From contig OY756148.1 of assembly GCA_963576785.1 (NCBI GenBank), positions 930,001 through 994,000 of the forward strand: a DNA stretch of 64,000 nt, read 5' to 3'. A program made the translations under genes and the position numbers. Of the stretch, positions 1 through 11,289 are shown piece after piece. The DNA comes from Chlorophyllum brunneum (lineage: Eukaryota; Basidiomycota; Agaricomycetes; Agaricales; Agaricaceae). The notes beneath the pieces were generated by a model that was not told the DNA's origin, searched no databases, and saw only the letters and a list, made by a program, of their open reading frames with translations. Each line of letters starts with the position of its first letter. Position 1 is the first letter of the stretch.

Positions 1-262
1 CATACCGAACTGGCTGCTGAGGAATGGGAAGCAACTCCGGGGTAGCGCCTGGGTGAAGTTGTGGACCGTAGCAGGTGATGTACCGGGGCATGCTGAAAAA
101 AGCCACCGGTTATCAGAGAATACTCATCTGGCTCGAGAGGACTAAATCCTACATTGGTTGGCCTAGTACAGGAAAAATAGCCAGGTTCCAGCTCAAGTTG
201 ATTCCATGTTACCATTGGCTAAGGCTGGTGGTAAGAGACCCCTCAAGGGGCTCTGTAGATGG
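1..262 (+). mobile_element. Module S, 3' part (cut by window edge)
   Basis: This is the last 262 nt of the repeat I call module S, recognised by close similarity to 15,450-16,336 and 22,114-22,997. It contains the GCATGCTGAAAAAAGC motif (about 88-103). It ends in the constant terminus with the inverted repeat GAG-ACCCC-TCAA-GGGG-CTC (about 236-254) followed by TGTAGATGGG. LINE-A sequence begins at the next base. The tRNA-like head lies outside the window. Confidence 0.8.
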
Positions 263-882
263 GTCACTCTGGTTAGGCTCATTCACTCGCCATGTGTAAC
301 ACCCTTATGGAGTGGTTTGGGAGTCACCCTGAATGCTCCCTTCATATCTGGCACACCTACTCTTTGGAGAAGTGGGCCATTCATGGTACCGTACATCAGT
401 ACTGTACCGAGCTACAAGTTGCTGCAGGTTCCCATCTGCAGACCTCCCTCAACTCCCTTTGTCAGAAGGTAGTCAAATCCTGCCAGGATGCCTGGATTAC
501 TTGATTTCAGGATCCTACTTACTCGGATAGCCAGTTCATGGCTCTCGAAGGGCGCAATGGTAAGCCCCTCCAGCCCACTTACCTCCATGGAGGTTCATGG
601 CTGCCTTCTGCTACAGCAGAGTCCAACTTGCTGTCCACCCACATGTGTAGGGTTATACTCAACCATGCGCCTATCGGGGCCTATAGGTCTCGATTCTTCC
701 AGGACAAACCATTCTGGTGTCCATGTGGGGCTCCTTTCGAGTCTTGTGTGCATATTCTTACCAACTGTAGTTGGTTTGACACCTCTAGGGGGTACCCTGC
801 CATGCCGGGTGCCCTCATCAAGTTCTTGAAAGTGAACCCTCAGGCGTTCACTTTCCCATCCGTTCCTCAGGGAATTGGATAA
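263..882 (+). pseudogene. LINE-A ORF2 C-terminus (RNase H end), one stop
   Basis: The fragment encodes the last about 205 codons of LINE-A ORF2: the end of the RNase H domain and the C-terminal Cys/His motif (CPCGAPFESCVHILTNC), with the normal terminal GIG-stop at 880-882. An in-frame TGA at 502-504 replaces the arginine (CGA) found in better copies, which is a CpG transition. No start codon belongs to it. It is a dead 5'-truncated copy. The reading in other frames is shadow. Confidence 0.85.
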
Positions 883-1436
883 CTGGCTTAGGGTAGGTGG
901 GTTATTGTCCAGCGTCAGAGAACTCTGGCGAAAGTCTGGTGAAGACCATCGGAGTTTTATGAATGGAGTTGTCCCCTTCGGCGACTAGGTGTGGTGAAGA
1001 TGCCAATAGCCACACAAATGGTGTGGCCGATTACTCTGGCAAGGGTGACCGTGGCCGGGGGGTCAACTCTCAGTAAGAAGAACTCTGGGGGCTAGTAACC
1101 AGACCAGTAACTGGGGCATTTCCACTGCTGGGCATTTACAGTGAATTAACACCTACTGACCGGGCCTGGTTTTTGGACTGGGTTGCTGGTTGGGGGACCT
1201 CCCTGCCCACTCGCCTCTTCTGGCATCCACTCCCCTCGCCCTCCGGGCTCAGGAGTAGGATGCAATTCCTCCTACCATTGGTTCTGGACAACGGTACTTT
1301 TGCTTGGTAGGGTGTAATTACCACTTTCTCCGTAGATACCCGCTAGTCTACTCTTTTGTATTCCGGCTGTGGGCTGTGTTCAAGCACCACGTAATAAATC
1401 GGCCTTAGGCCATGATTCAAAAAAAAAAAAAAAAAA
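263..1436 (+). mobile_element. 5'-truncated LINE-A fused to module S, with poly(A)
   Basis: The sequence aligns with full LINE-A copy A4 from the middle of the RNase H domain to the 3' end. It holds the end of ORF2, the 3' UTR, an AATAAA signal, the GGCC-TTA-GGCC hairpin and a poly(A) run at 1,419-1,436. The S/LINE-A junction at 262/263 is direct, so this is one of three S-LINE-A chimeras. The right flank (from 1,437) is the 3' UTR of another LINE-A on the opposite strand. The left flank is off-window, so no target duplication can be tested. Confidence 0.85.
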
Positions 1437-2758
1437 TTATGCAGTACTCGAACACAGCCTGCGGCTGGAGTACAAAGAGTAAACTAGCAGGTATCTATGG
1501 AGAAGTGGTGGACATGCCCCACCAAGCAAAAGTACTGTTGCCTAAGACCAACAGTAGACAGAATTGTGTCCTACTCCCAAGCCTGAAGGGCAAGGGGAGT
1601 GGATGCCAGAGGAGGCAAGTAGGCTGGGAGGTCCCCCAACTAGTGGCCCAGACCAAAGACCAGGCCTAGTCAGTAAGTGTTAATTCACCATAAATGCCCA
1701 GCAATAGAAACCCCCAGTTACCGGTCCTACTATTAGTCCCCGGAGTTCTTCTTACTAGGAGTCATCCCCCTGGCCACAGTTACCCTTGCCAGAGTAATAG
1801 GCTGCACCATTTGTGTGGCTATCAGCGTCTTCACCATAACTAGTCACCAAAGGGGACAACTCCATTCATAAAACTCCAAGAGTCTTCACTGGACTTCCAC
1901 CAGAGTTCTCTGGCACTGGACAATAACCCACCTACCCTGGGCCAGTTATCCGATTCCCTGAGGAACGGATGGGAAAGCAAACGCCTGAGGGTTTGCTTTC
2001 AAGAACTTGACAAGGACACCCGGCATAGCTGGGTACCCCCTAGAGAAGTTAAATCTTGGACAGAAGGTAAGAATATGCACACAAGACTCAAAGGGAGCCA
2101 TGCATAGACACCAGAATGGTTCATCCTAGAAGAATCGAGACCTATAGGCCCCAATAGGCATATGGTTGAGTATAACTCTACACATGTGGGCAGACAGCAA
2201 GTTGGACTCTACTGCAGCGGAGGGTAGCCACAAACCTCTATTGAGGTAAGTGAGCTGGAGGGGCTTACCGTTATGCCCTTTTAGAGCCATAAATTGGCTT
2301 CCCGAGTAAGTAGGATCCTGGAATCAAGTAACCCAGGCATCCTGACATGATTTGACAACCTTTTGATGAAGGGAGTCAAGGGAGGTTTGCAGACAGGAAC
2401 CTGCAGAGACCTGTAGCTCAGTACAATACTGATGTATGGTACCATGAATGGCCCACTTCTCTGAAGAGTAGGTGTGCCAGATATGAAGGGAGCATTTGGG
2501 GTGACCCCCAAACCACTCCATAAGAGCATTGCACATGGCAAGTGAATGGGCCTGACCAGAGTGAATGGAGGGGTCCACCACTCTCCTGGTAGAGCCAAGG
2601 GAGTCAGTGAACAAGACAATAGAGTTGCAGTCAGGAAGGCTAGTAGCCTTCCCAATTGCGATCCGGATAGCATGCAGCTCTGCATCAGGAGCCATCACCT
2701 GGCCTGCCACATGTCTTGTCTGAAAGACACAATGGCCTGACCGGTAGATCTGGGCAGC
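1437..2758 (-). mobile_element. LINE-A fragment, 3' UTR and RNase H end
   Basis: Minus-strand LINE-A sequence runs from just inside its 3' end (1,437) back into the RNase H domain (2,758). Its own poly(A) end is missing because the plus-strand S-LINE-A unit (1-1,436) sits at that point. The 5' side stops at the poly(T) of a minus-strand LINE-C at 2,759. CpG content is low compared with A3/A4, so this is an older copy. Confidence 0.8.
1946..2758 (-). pseudogene. LINE-A RNase H fragment
   Basis: The minus strand reads the LINE-A RNase H region. It shows the APDAEL block carrying the catalytic Glu, the VLFTDSLGS block carrying a catalytic Asp, and the HIWHTYSSEKWAIHG segment. The first catalytic Asp (DAS block) lies upstream of the break. 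The longest open piece is 2,324-2,710; it ends at a TGA where better copies have the ITRFQDP arginine codon, the same R-to-stop change as at 502-504. Downstream coding sequence to the expected stop at 1,946 is disrupted. Confidence 0.75.
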
Positions 2759-3536
2759 TTTTTCTTTTTTTTTTTTTTTAAATTATCATGTTTAAGGTAG
2801 TGCGTGATTGCAGTCCACCTGTATCTACTATGACATGTAGGCTACAAAAAGGGTAGTATACGAAGATGGGCTCTCCCCTGGCCAAACTAGACTGCTGACA
2901 GGCAGTCTGGGTGAATGATCGTGGAAACACGCACGAGCGCATGAGTCCTAGACCAGATATGCAAGCGACCCCTAGCCTCCCCTCCCTAGGGAGAGTATGC
3001 GTCAATTCGCAATTAACTTCTACACACGTCGGAGACGTGGGAAGCTAGCAGGGGCTGCATTGTGTTATCCAACTCCTGCAAGTGGTGTGTTGGACCTAAA
3101 TGCAAACGCTGAAGGGTTGCACTTAAGAAAACTAACAAACTGGTCAATAGAGACTGGCAGGCCACAATGTCTCTTGTACAACAGACAAGAGCACAAGATA
3201 TGAGTGTGGGTCTCCAAAGGAGTCCCACACTCGCAGCCAATAGGCTCTAGAGGATAGAACTGGGAGCGATACTCGCCGGTTGGAGCATGCCTGAGAATGG
3301 CACGGTTTGCCCTTGTCACAATAGACTGAGAGGGAAAAGAAGGAAGCCAAGAACCCCCATGGAGGTATGTCGGCTGTAGAGCTTTGTTCTTACTGTCCTT
3401 GAGAACAAGGAAGTTAGAACTGTGATAGGAGGAGTCCTGGAAGGTAACCCTCCAGGCCTTCTAGACAGTTGCTACATTGAGTTTATGCAGCAAATCAATA
3501 GATGTCGCTGGACGGCGTCCAGCAGCAACCTGTAGG
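2759..3536 (-). mobile_element. 5'-truncated LINE-C fused to module S (minus strand)
   Basis: A poly(T) run (2,759-2,779, one C) marks the 3' end of a minus-strand LINE-C, followed by its diagnostic end, the reverse complement of CATGATAATTT. The LINE part contains the 3' UTR and about 155 codons of the RNase H C-terminus. At 3,536/3,537 it meets the constant 3' end of module S, making an S-LINE-C chimera that spans 2,759-4,413. The flanks (LINE-A minus on the left, LINE-C plus on the right) show no matching target duplication, so this locus was rearranged later. Confidence 0.8.
3065..3536 (-). pseudogene. LINE-C ORF2 C-terminus fragment
   Basis: The fragment encodes the end of LINE-C ORF2, including the C-terminal Cys/His motif CECGTPLETHTHILC and the terminal LAGVG-stop (stop at 3,065-3,067). 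The upstream part toward 3,536 carries a stop, so only 84 codons from 3,319 are open. It lacks the RNase H catalytic residues. It is a remnant with no expected product. Confidence 0.75.
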
Positions 3537-4413
3537 CCCGTCTACAGAGCCCCTTGAGGGGTCTCTTACCACTAGCCTTAGCCAATGGTAACGTGGAATC
3601 AACTTGAGCTGGAACCTGGCTATTTTTCCTGTACCAGGCCAACCGATGTAGGATTTAGTCCTCTCGAGCCAGGTGAGTATTCTCTGATAACCGGTGGCTT
3701 TTTTCAGCATGCCCCGGTACATCACCTGCTATGGCCCACAACTTCACCCAGGCGCTACCCCGGAGTTGCTTCCCATTCCTCAGCAGCCGGTTCGGTATGC
3801 CTTACGGCCCGGATTCCCGTGCTTAACTGTCTGAGATTTACACCTTGCAGACACTGCTACCAAATTGGTCCTGAGGTTATTTTAGTCAGCATTCTCAATC
3901 TGGAGATTGGGTTATATCTACTAACTACCGGAACTATGCTAAAGCGGACCGGGAGGGGTATCCTATCTCGGCGGCTTTTTTCAGCACACCCTGAGTTGGA
4001 CTGTTATTACAACATTCCCCTTCTTATAATGCCCCATCTCCAGCAGTGGCTTAGGTAATCCTCTCAAGTTAGGCCCCGGCATTAGGCACCACCACCTTTG
4101 GCCAATATTGGACTTGGGCGATGCACATAGCTGGGTCACACCGTGACAGTGTGACATCACTATGTGACTTGCTATGTGGCTGGGTGTAACAACTCCCATA
4201 CTAGCCTGTGACAGCACCAAACAATGCCAAATAGGACCACACAACCTAATCCAGTGTTACCCAGGAATATTGCTAAGCAACCACACCTTGTACACTGGTA
4301 CTTCCCACGGTTGAGAATAAATCCCCCCCCCACAGGTTTCAAACCCAGGACCTTCTAGTCAAGCAGCCTGGTAGGAATTAAGCCTATACCCAAACCACTC
4401 GACCATTAGGCCG
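3537..4413 (-). mobile_element. Module S, near full length
   Basis: An about 877-nt copy of module S in minus orientation. Its head (4,413 back to about 4,330) carries tRNA-like promoter boxes: A box TGGTCGAGTGG (complement of 4,395-4,405) and B box GGTTTGAAACC (4,335-4,345). Its 3' end (3,537) carries the CCCCTCAAGGGG hairpin and joins LINE-C. The GCTTTTTTCAGCA motif (plus-strand reading) occurs twice, near 3,697 and 3,975. The sense strand has no TTTT. It looks like a tRNA-derived SINE-like RNA captured by the LINE. Confidence 0.75.
4395..4405 (-). promoter_or_regulatory. tRNA-like A box of module S
   Basis: The minus strand reads TGGTCGAGTGG, close to the Pol III A box. It pairs with a B box at 4,335-4,345 (GGTTTGAAACC), 50 nt downstream in module orientation. 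Head position and recurrence in three copies support an internal Pol III promoter. Activity is not shown. Confidence 0.5.
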
Positions 4414-5356
4414 ACCTCTTTTTGGGGGGTGAGACCCTAAATCTCATGAATGTTTACTCTGATTCGGAGCACACTGCGATTTAGTTCCTTTCAGACCGAG
4501 CTACTACATTACCCAAACATATCTATATAGGCAGTGATTTCAATTGCCATTCTGAGTTATGGGACCCTAATTATGGCTCCCACTCAGGCATCTCGCAGTC
4601 CCTGATCTCCATCAGGACAGACATTGGCCTAGACCTCACCCTACTGGTCGAGCCTGGGCCTACTCACATTTTGCACAATGAGGATCTTCGGTCATTGGTC
4701 ATCGATCTTGCATTTCTTCCATCAGACCTGTCTATCTCGCATAGGCCTAGGTTGGATTACTCCCTTAGGGGTCCATCAGACCATGTTCTGCTGGTTCTGA
4801 TCCTTCCAGTCGTTCCCACAATTGTGGAGACTCACAGGAAAACCCTGCCACATGATGGTGGTGAAGAGGTAGTGCTCTTCCTCACTGATGTTATCCGGGA
4901 CCTCCGGGAAGTAACTAGACTTCCGGAACCTACTACCACTGATGAGGTTGAAGCTGTAGTTCATGCTGTGGCAGAGGCCTTTTCCACTGCATAGGAAGCC
5001 CATGCAGTGGACATCATGATCACTCGCCGCTCTAAGCCCTAGTGGAACCAGGAATGCCGTGAAACCTTCAGGAGATATCATGAGACTTGTTCTCACAATG
5101 ACTACTCTAATTTTAGATGTGCTAAGAAGTGCGCTAAGTGCAACTTCTTTGATGCTTGCATCGAGGAGATTGCTTCTACCAACAAGCGACCATGGGACCT
5201 TATGGAATGGGTCCAGAAGCAGAAGCTTCCACCCTGTGAGGCTATCCAGTACAATGGAGAGCCATGTCATGCACTCCTGGATCTCTGGGATGCACTTCAC
5301 AATACTTACAACTTGGCCTCTGGCCAAGCTGTGGATATTTCTGTTCTTGATCTGCT
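4414..5356 (+). mobile_element. LINE-C copy C1, left part
   Basis: The left half of a decayed LINE-C, beginning inside the endonuclease domain and interrupted after CTGTTCTTGATCTGCT (5,341-5,356) by the S-LINE-A1 insertion. It resumes at 12,112 with CTGTTCTTAATCCACT, a 16-bp target duplication with three later transitions. CpG loss is heavy. The left end abuts the head of module S without any LINE 5' end, so it is truncated or rearranged there. Confidence 0.85.
4414..5356 (+). pseudogene. LINE-C ORF2, endonuclease C-terminal half (C1)
   Basis: The sequence encodes the GDFN-equivalent block (changed to SDFN near 4,532), the DLAF block and the SDH motif near 4,776, then the linker up to V-L-D before the RT. 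Stops include a TAG near 4,993 and another near 5,041 (TGG to TAG). It is a dead copy. Homology to C3 (44,894-48,766) is clear across the whole stretch. Confidence 0.8.
5341..5356. repeat. Target-site duplication of S-A1 (left)
   Basis: CTGTTCTTGATCTGCT; its partner is at 12,112-12,127 (CTGTTCTTAATCCACT, 13 of 16 identical, differences all transitions). The pair restores continuous LINE-C coding when the S-A1 unit is removed. Confidence 0.8.
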
Positions 5357-5886
5357 TTTTTTTTTTTTTTGAATCATGGCCTAAGGCCGATTTATTACGC
5401 GGCCGGAATACAAAAGAGTAGACTAGCAGGTATCTATGGAGAAAGTGGTAATTATGCCCTACCAAGCAAAAGTACCGTTGCCCAGGACCAACGGTAGGAG
5501 GAATTGCATCCTACTCCTGAGCCTGGAGGGCGAGGGGAGTGGATGCCAGAAGAGGCGAGTGGGCAGGGAGGTCCCCCAACCAGCAACCCAGTCCAAAAAC
5601 CAGGCCCGGTCAGTAGGTGTTAATTCACTGTAAATGCCCAACAGTGGAAATGCCCCAGTTACTGGTCTGGTTACTAGCCCCCAGAGTTCTTCTTACTGAG
5701 AGTTGACCCCCCGGCCACGGTCACCCTTGCCAGAGTAATTGGCCACACCATTTGTGTGGCTATTGGTGTCTTCACCACACCTAGTCGCCGAAGGGGACAA
5801 CTCCATTCATAAAACTCCGATGGTCTTCACCAGACTTTCGCCAGAGTTCTCTGACGCTGGACAATAACCCACCTACCCTAAGCCAG

Positions 5887-8800
5887 TTATCCAATTCCCT
5901 GAGGAACGGATGGGAAAGTGAACACCTGAGGGTTTGCTTTCAAGAACTTGACGAGGGCACCCGGCATGGTAGGGTACCCCCTAGAGGTGTCAAACCGACT
6001 ACAGTTGGTAAGAATATGCACACAAGACTCGAAAGGAGCCCCACATGGACACCAGAATGGTTTGTCCTGGAAGAATCGAGACCTATAGGCCCCGATAGGC
6101 GCATGGTTGAGTATAACCCTACACATGTGGGTGGACAGCAAGTTGGACTCTGCTGTAGCAGAAGGCAGCCATGAACCTCCATGGAGGTAAGTGGGCTGGA
6201 GGGGCTTACCATTGCGCCCTTCGAGAGCCATGAACTGGCTACCCAAGTAAGTAGGATCCTGGAATCGAGTGATCCAGGCATCCTGGCAGGATTTGACTAC
6301 CTTCTGACAAAGGGAGTCAAGGGAGGTCTGCGGACAGGAACCTGCAGCAACCTGTAGCTCAGTACAGTACTGATGTATGGTACCATGAATGGCCCACTTC
6401 TCCGAAGAGTAGGTGTGCCAGATATGAAGGGAGCGTTCAGGGTGACCCCCAAACCACTCCATAAGGGTGTTACATATAGCGAGTGAATGAGCCTGACCAG
6501 AGTGAACGGAGGGGTCCACCGCTCTCTTAGCAGAGCCAAGGGAGTCAGTGAACAAGACAATGGAATCACAATCAGGGAGGCTGGTAGCCCTCCCAATTGC
6601 GATCTGGATAGCATACAACTCCATATCAGGAGCTGTCATGAGAACAAGGAGAGTCGTGGAAGAAGACCTGGGCCGCAAAGTGGTCCAGGAGATGGTGACC
6701 AGGCTGAGCCACTGCAGAGCAGGGGTCAAACTGTTCAGTAAGAGATGGGAGCACGGAAATGGCTTCCATAAGGGAACCTTTGACCTGCCTAATGAGTCAG
6801 TCAGACAGGAGGGAGATGGAGAGAGGGTGTGGGGGAGCACTCTTGGTGTTCGGATGATCGAGGAGCAATTGGAGAGGGTGAGTATTGGAGAGGGTGGAGA
6901 GACGGTAGTTCGCTCTTGAGGCCAACTTCTTCAGATGGAGGTGGACGGGGATGAGACCAGCGAGGGCTTTGGCACCACCAGAGGGGGAGGTGCCAAATGC
7001 ACCAGTAATCCACAACGCAGCCTTGCGTTGCATGGTATTGAGGGATTTGAGGAGGCCCTTACACTGAGCCTTATCAAAATACCACAGACAGAAGCCATAC
7101 GTCGCGATAGGCATGACACATGACCTGAAGAGGAGCCGCTTCTGCTTGGGGGTCAGACCGCGGGAGGAGTTACCCAGCATCCCCATCGCTTTCATGGTGG
7201 AGAGGGCCTTGGTAGAATAATGTCGAACATGTTCCTGAAAATTCAGGGCACGATCGAAGTAAAAGCCCAGGTACCTCCAATAGGTCTTAGGGCAAAGAGG
7301 AGTGTCCCCTGTGAATGGACCGAAGCCCAAGTCAAGGGGGGGATTGACGTCTCCAGACTTCCTGGAGAAGTGGAAAAGCTCGGACTTGTCATGCTCCATG
7401 ACAAGTGCCAACGCTACAAAAAGATTAAAGAGAACAATGTATGCCCCCTTGAGGGTATCCAAGTTCTCATCCCAGGTCTTAGCCTGGGCAACGACAGTAC
7501 CGTCATCGACATATGACAGTAGAGTACTCCCAGGGAAAGTGATCTGCAAGTCGAAAACCTTCATGAGAGGCACAATATAGAGGCCAGAGAGAACGGGGGA
7601 CATGGCAGAGCCCTGTCCAATGCCCACGTCTGTGCCCCGGGGATCAGAGGAGAAGCCGTTCCATGTGTAAACAGTGGAATGGCCCACCAGGTATGAAGCA
7701 AAAAAGGTTCGCATGTTAAGTGGGAACCCCTGCTTGGCAAGAATGGCCATGAGCATCTCATGGTTCAGAGAGGGGAAGAACTGAGTGATGTCGAAGGTGA
7801 CCACGCTTGTCTTGAGGCCTTTAGCCCACCCAGCGCGAACCAGGTGGGTAAGGAACAACCTGGCATCCTCAGTGGAACGTTGGCGAATGCCTTCAAGTTG
7901 ATGGGGATGAAAGATGTCATGTTTAATGGCATCAAACTGGATACAGTTGGAAAGCATTTTCTCAACCAGTTTACCAAGCGTGTTCAGGAGGACAATCAGC
8001 CTGAATGCCTTAGGGGTAGAGTAGGAGGGCTTCCCCGGCTTTGGAATGATAACCAAAAGTGACTCCTTGAAACTGCAAGGCCAGTGCCCCACCGTGAGGC
8101 AGGCGTTGGCCAAGCGTAGGAACACTGTCAAACAATCTTCATTGATGACGATGTACTTAAGGTGGGACCACATAACATGGTCCAGCCCTGGAGAGGACAT
8201 ATTAGAACAGGAGGACAGAGCCTCCTTGAGTTCCAGCACCGAGAAGGGGGTCAAGGACAGATGTATCACACCGCCGATCAGTAGCGGAGTTGTACATCGA
8301 GTAGAGGGCATCCCAGAGGGAGTCCATACCATGACAAGGCCGTCCATTAAACTGGATAGCCTCACAGGGAGGTAACTTGCGCACCTTGACCCATTCCATA
8401 AGGTCCCATGGCCGCTTGTTAGTGGAGGCAATCTCCTCAATCTTAGAATCGAAGAATCATTGTTTGGCGGCTGTGCGAGCTTGCCTGAAGTCCCCCCAGT
8501 CACCACGACTATGAGAGTCCTGGTACCTGGAGAAGGAGATAGAGCACACCTTGTCCCACCAGGGATGAGTGCGGCGAGTAATCTGGATCTCCTTTGAGTA
8601 GTGGGTCCACGCGTTGGAGAAGGCTTCAGCCACGGCCAAAGCCAGGGCATCCACTTGATCTGGGGATTCCGGAGAGGGACAATTAGAAAGATCAGTCACC
8701 TTATCGATGACATGTCCCAGAAAGGCCTCCTCTTTGTCGGAGCCCTTTGGTAGGATGGATTTGACAACCCCGATGTCAACGGGGGTGATGGGAAGGGTGA

Positions 8801-9533
8801 CGGTCAGTGGAACATGATCCGAAGTGCCCTGCAGAGATATATCTTGATAAGGAAAAGTCCTTGATGCATCGGGAGATGAGATGAACACCAGATCAATCAC
8901 CGATGGGCAGAGATCTGGGTTGTGGGAAATAAATGTCAGACCTGGGTTGGTTGGAATAACCAAATCGAGACTGAGATTGCAGCTCATTTCCATGAGCCTA
9001 TGAGCTGTTGTTCAATGATACAGAACCTCAGGGTCCCACTCTGAAGAATGACAGTTAAAGTCCCCACTCATAAAGTCAAATAGGGGAAGAACATCAACCT
9101 TCCCATGAAGGAAGTTGATGGCGGTATGCTGATCATCTGAGTAGACGTTCAGGAAATTAAGGGCCTTTGCATCAGTGAAGAGTGTCAGCACCAAGATATC
9201 AGGGTGATCAACAAGGTCCCTCCTCATTGATGGCCTTAGGCATTGCAGCCGAGTGTGTACATATGCCATCACTCGGGGTAGGGACCCCTGGGTAGGGGGA
9301 TGCACCACCATAAGCCAGTCAGGGTGCTTAGGTGTGCCAGTAACATCATCCCCTTCCACATCAGTGGTCAAGGGAGCGGAGCGGATGAACCTCCATGGAG
9401 GTTCTTGGAAAAAGAGAATGTCAAAATCATCTTTTAACTTCTCGAGCAGTACATCAACGTAAATATATGACTTTGCGACGTTAAATGAGAAAACCCTAAT
9501 GCCCTCCAGATGGTCCAGGTTGTTCCTAGACAT
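5887..9533 (-). pseudogene. LINE-A ORF2 (EN-RT-RNase H), broken copy A1
   Basis: The start ATG at 9,531-9,533 overlaps the ORF1 stop (ATGTCTAGG). Domain order on the minus strand: APE endonuclease (FQEPPWR, GDFN, SDH), RT (QFFPS near 7,780, YVDDG near 7,518), RNase H and C-terminal Cys/His motif. A 32-bp deletion near 8,250 lies between CCCCCT repeats just before the RT and shifts the frame. A 188-bp deletion near 6,645 between GTGAC repeats removes the RNase H start with its first catalytic Asp. Several stops are present (near 9,012, 8,457 and 6,797). Confidence 0.85.
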
Positions 9534-11289
9534 AAGGGAGGTTATGAGGGGGAATGGGAGAGCGATGACGCCTGTCATGCACCTCTCGATAACGGGCTGT
9601 CAGCCAGGCCCGGTCATGTTTGTGGTTCTAGAAAGCACACTTCCTGGAATCAGCGGGATGCTCCTTCTTGCAGTTATGACAATGAGGAGGATGGGAGCAT
9701 GGTTGACCAGTAGGGGTAGCAGGAACCAGAGGCGTAGCCTTCAGTTGGCCCTTACAACACAGTGCAAAAGTGCAGTGGTTGGCACGAGAATGCACCCCAC
9801 CACAGTCGGGACATGCAGGGCCATCGGCCTTGTACCAGGAGGAGGCATGGCCCCACTTGTAACAGCGGGTACACAGCGACTCGTTGCGGCGAGGGTTAGC
9901 AGAGAGCATAATGCACTGCTTATTCCCAAACATGATCTTCTTATTCAGAAGACCGAGAGCTCAGGTACCCCTCATGGAGTCCCAGATGTCAAAGAATGCC
10001 GTACACAAGTTGGACGTCTTGGAGTTGCACACCAGCCTAGGGGGACCCTTAAGGCTGATAAGAGGAGCATGCACCGACGAAGTAAGAACCTCCTCAACAT
10101 CTGCTGGGGTACACTGAACTCCAGCGGCGGAGTTCTTGAGATACGGGACGTCGACCACATGGAGGTACGACACCAAAGATAGGAGTCCAATCCAGAAGGG
10201 AGCTCCTGGAGGGGACAGATGTTCAACCAATGCCCTAAGGATCTCAATATCCTTGGTTGTGGCAAGTTTGTTGGTGGCCATGGAATAGCCATTGTATGCG
10301 AGCATGGCACCTTCCATGATCAGAGAGCTTCTCCCAGCCTTCAATGCCTTACAGGCCTGCTGGGTAAGAGTATGGAGACCAGCCGAGGCATTCAACTTGT
10401 CTTCATAGGAAACTAGGACCTGCTTTTGCAATGGTCCAGGAATCATGAACGCTGGCTTCTTAGGGCAAGCATTCGACAAGGGAGATTGCTTTGCAGCCTC
10501 AGCTTGCGAATGAAGACTGAGGAGCTGCTCTGCAGAGAGGTGGGGGAAGGCCACTTTCAACGCAGAGAGCAGTTCTATCCCAGGTTTGGACAAGGCCGGT
10601 TGTTTCGCTGCAGCCAAGTAAGCCTTCTGTCCTGGCTTGGGCTTTGAAGTGATCGTGGAGGGAGGAGGTCCAGAGGGCCTCTTGTAGGGGACCTGAGACT
10701 TTGTAGGGGCCTTAACAGGTCAGATGGGCACCTTCCCCTTAGGGTCTGTGCACGGGCGTTTGACCAGAGTCTTCTCCGGATCCATGAGATCATCCTCCTC
10801 CTGCACAGGGGCTCTGCGCTGGGGGGGGCCGAGGGTAGAAGGTCCTGGTACCCTGGGGGGGGTAGCCGGGGGCCTATAAGTCACCACTGGGAGGGCAGGA
10901 AACGCCGAAGCAATTGAGTCCCTCAGGGAGAGAGAATCACTTGCCCCTGTGTAGGTTTTACACCACATGGGGGAGGATGCGACCGTCTGGACTATCTCAG
11001 ATAGTCGAGAGGCAATGGGATGGAAGGACGGAGTGTCCTCCTGAGGAATGAGATGTGCCGTCTTCATGAAGTCAGCAACAATCTCGAGCAACCATTGGAT
11101 TGCATCGGCATCCTCTCTGGCACTAATATTAATGCCCAAGATAGAGAGGGGGGCGGCAGTAGGCTCCTCCTGGTTGTCCTGTTCCATAGCCTCTGGGGTG
11201 GGAGAGGGAGGGGAAGACGGGGGGAGGGATGAAGCCCTGGCTTCTGCACCAGGAGCTGGGATAGGTCAAGAGGGGGTTGGGGACCTGTG
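9526..11289 (-). pseudogene. LINE-A ORF1 (gag-like, CCHC), broken copy A1
   Basis: Gag-like RNA-binding ORF1. From the MEQDN Met at 11,187 it reads an acidic, proline-rich N-terminus, a middle domain, and C-terminal zinc knuckles (CTRCYKWGHASSWY, whose last Cys is lost, then CHNCKKEHPADSRKC). Stops occur near 10,720 (CGA to TGA), 9,961 and 9,628. The sequence upstream of 11,187 contains the same in-frame TGA seen in A3 and A4. Its C-terminus overlaps the ORF2 start. No intact product is expected. Confidence 0.8.

Larger units (their letters stand above)
5357..11289 (-). mobile_element. LINE-A copy A1 (nearly full length, fused to module S)
   Basis: A minus-strand LINE-A about 5.9 kb long. 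Poly(T) at 5,357-5,370 marks its 3' end, next comes the complement of ...GGCCATGATTC, then the 3' UTR, ORF2 and ORF1. It lacks the first roughly 350 bp of a full element and instead joins module S at 11,289/11,290. The whole S-A1 unit (5,357-12,111) is flanked by a 16-bp target duplication in LINE-C copy C1, so it inserted as one unit. Two deletions in ORF2 lie between short direct repeats. Confidence 0.9.

Noticed and set aside
4671..4994. A separate small gene on the plus strand
   Set aside because: It aligns with the LINE-C endonuclease/linker and simply lies between stops.
7220..7516. Many open frames opposite LINE ORFs (for example 7,220-7,516, 33,601-34,164, 55,050-55,613)
   Set aside because: They are complement shadows that recur wherever the same LINE segment occurs; none has its own domain.
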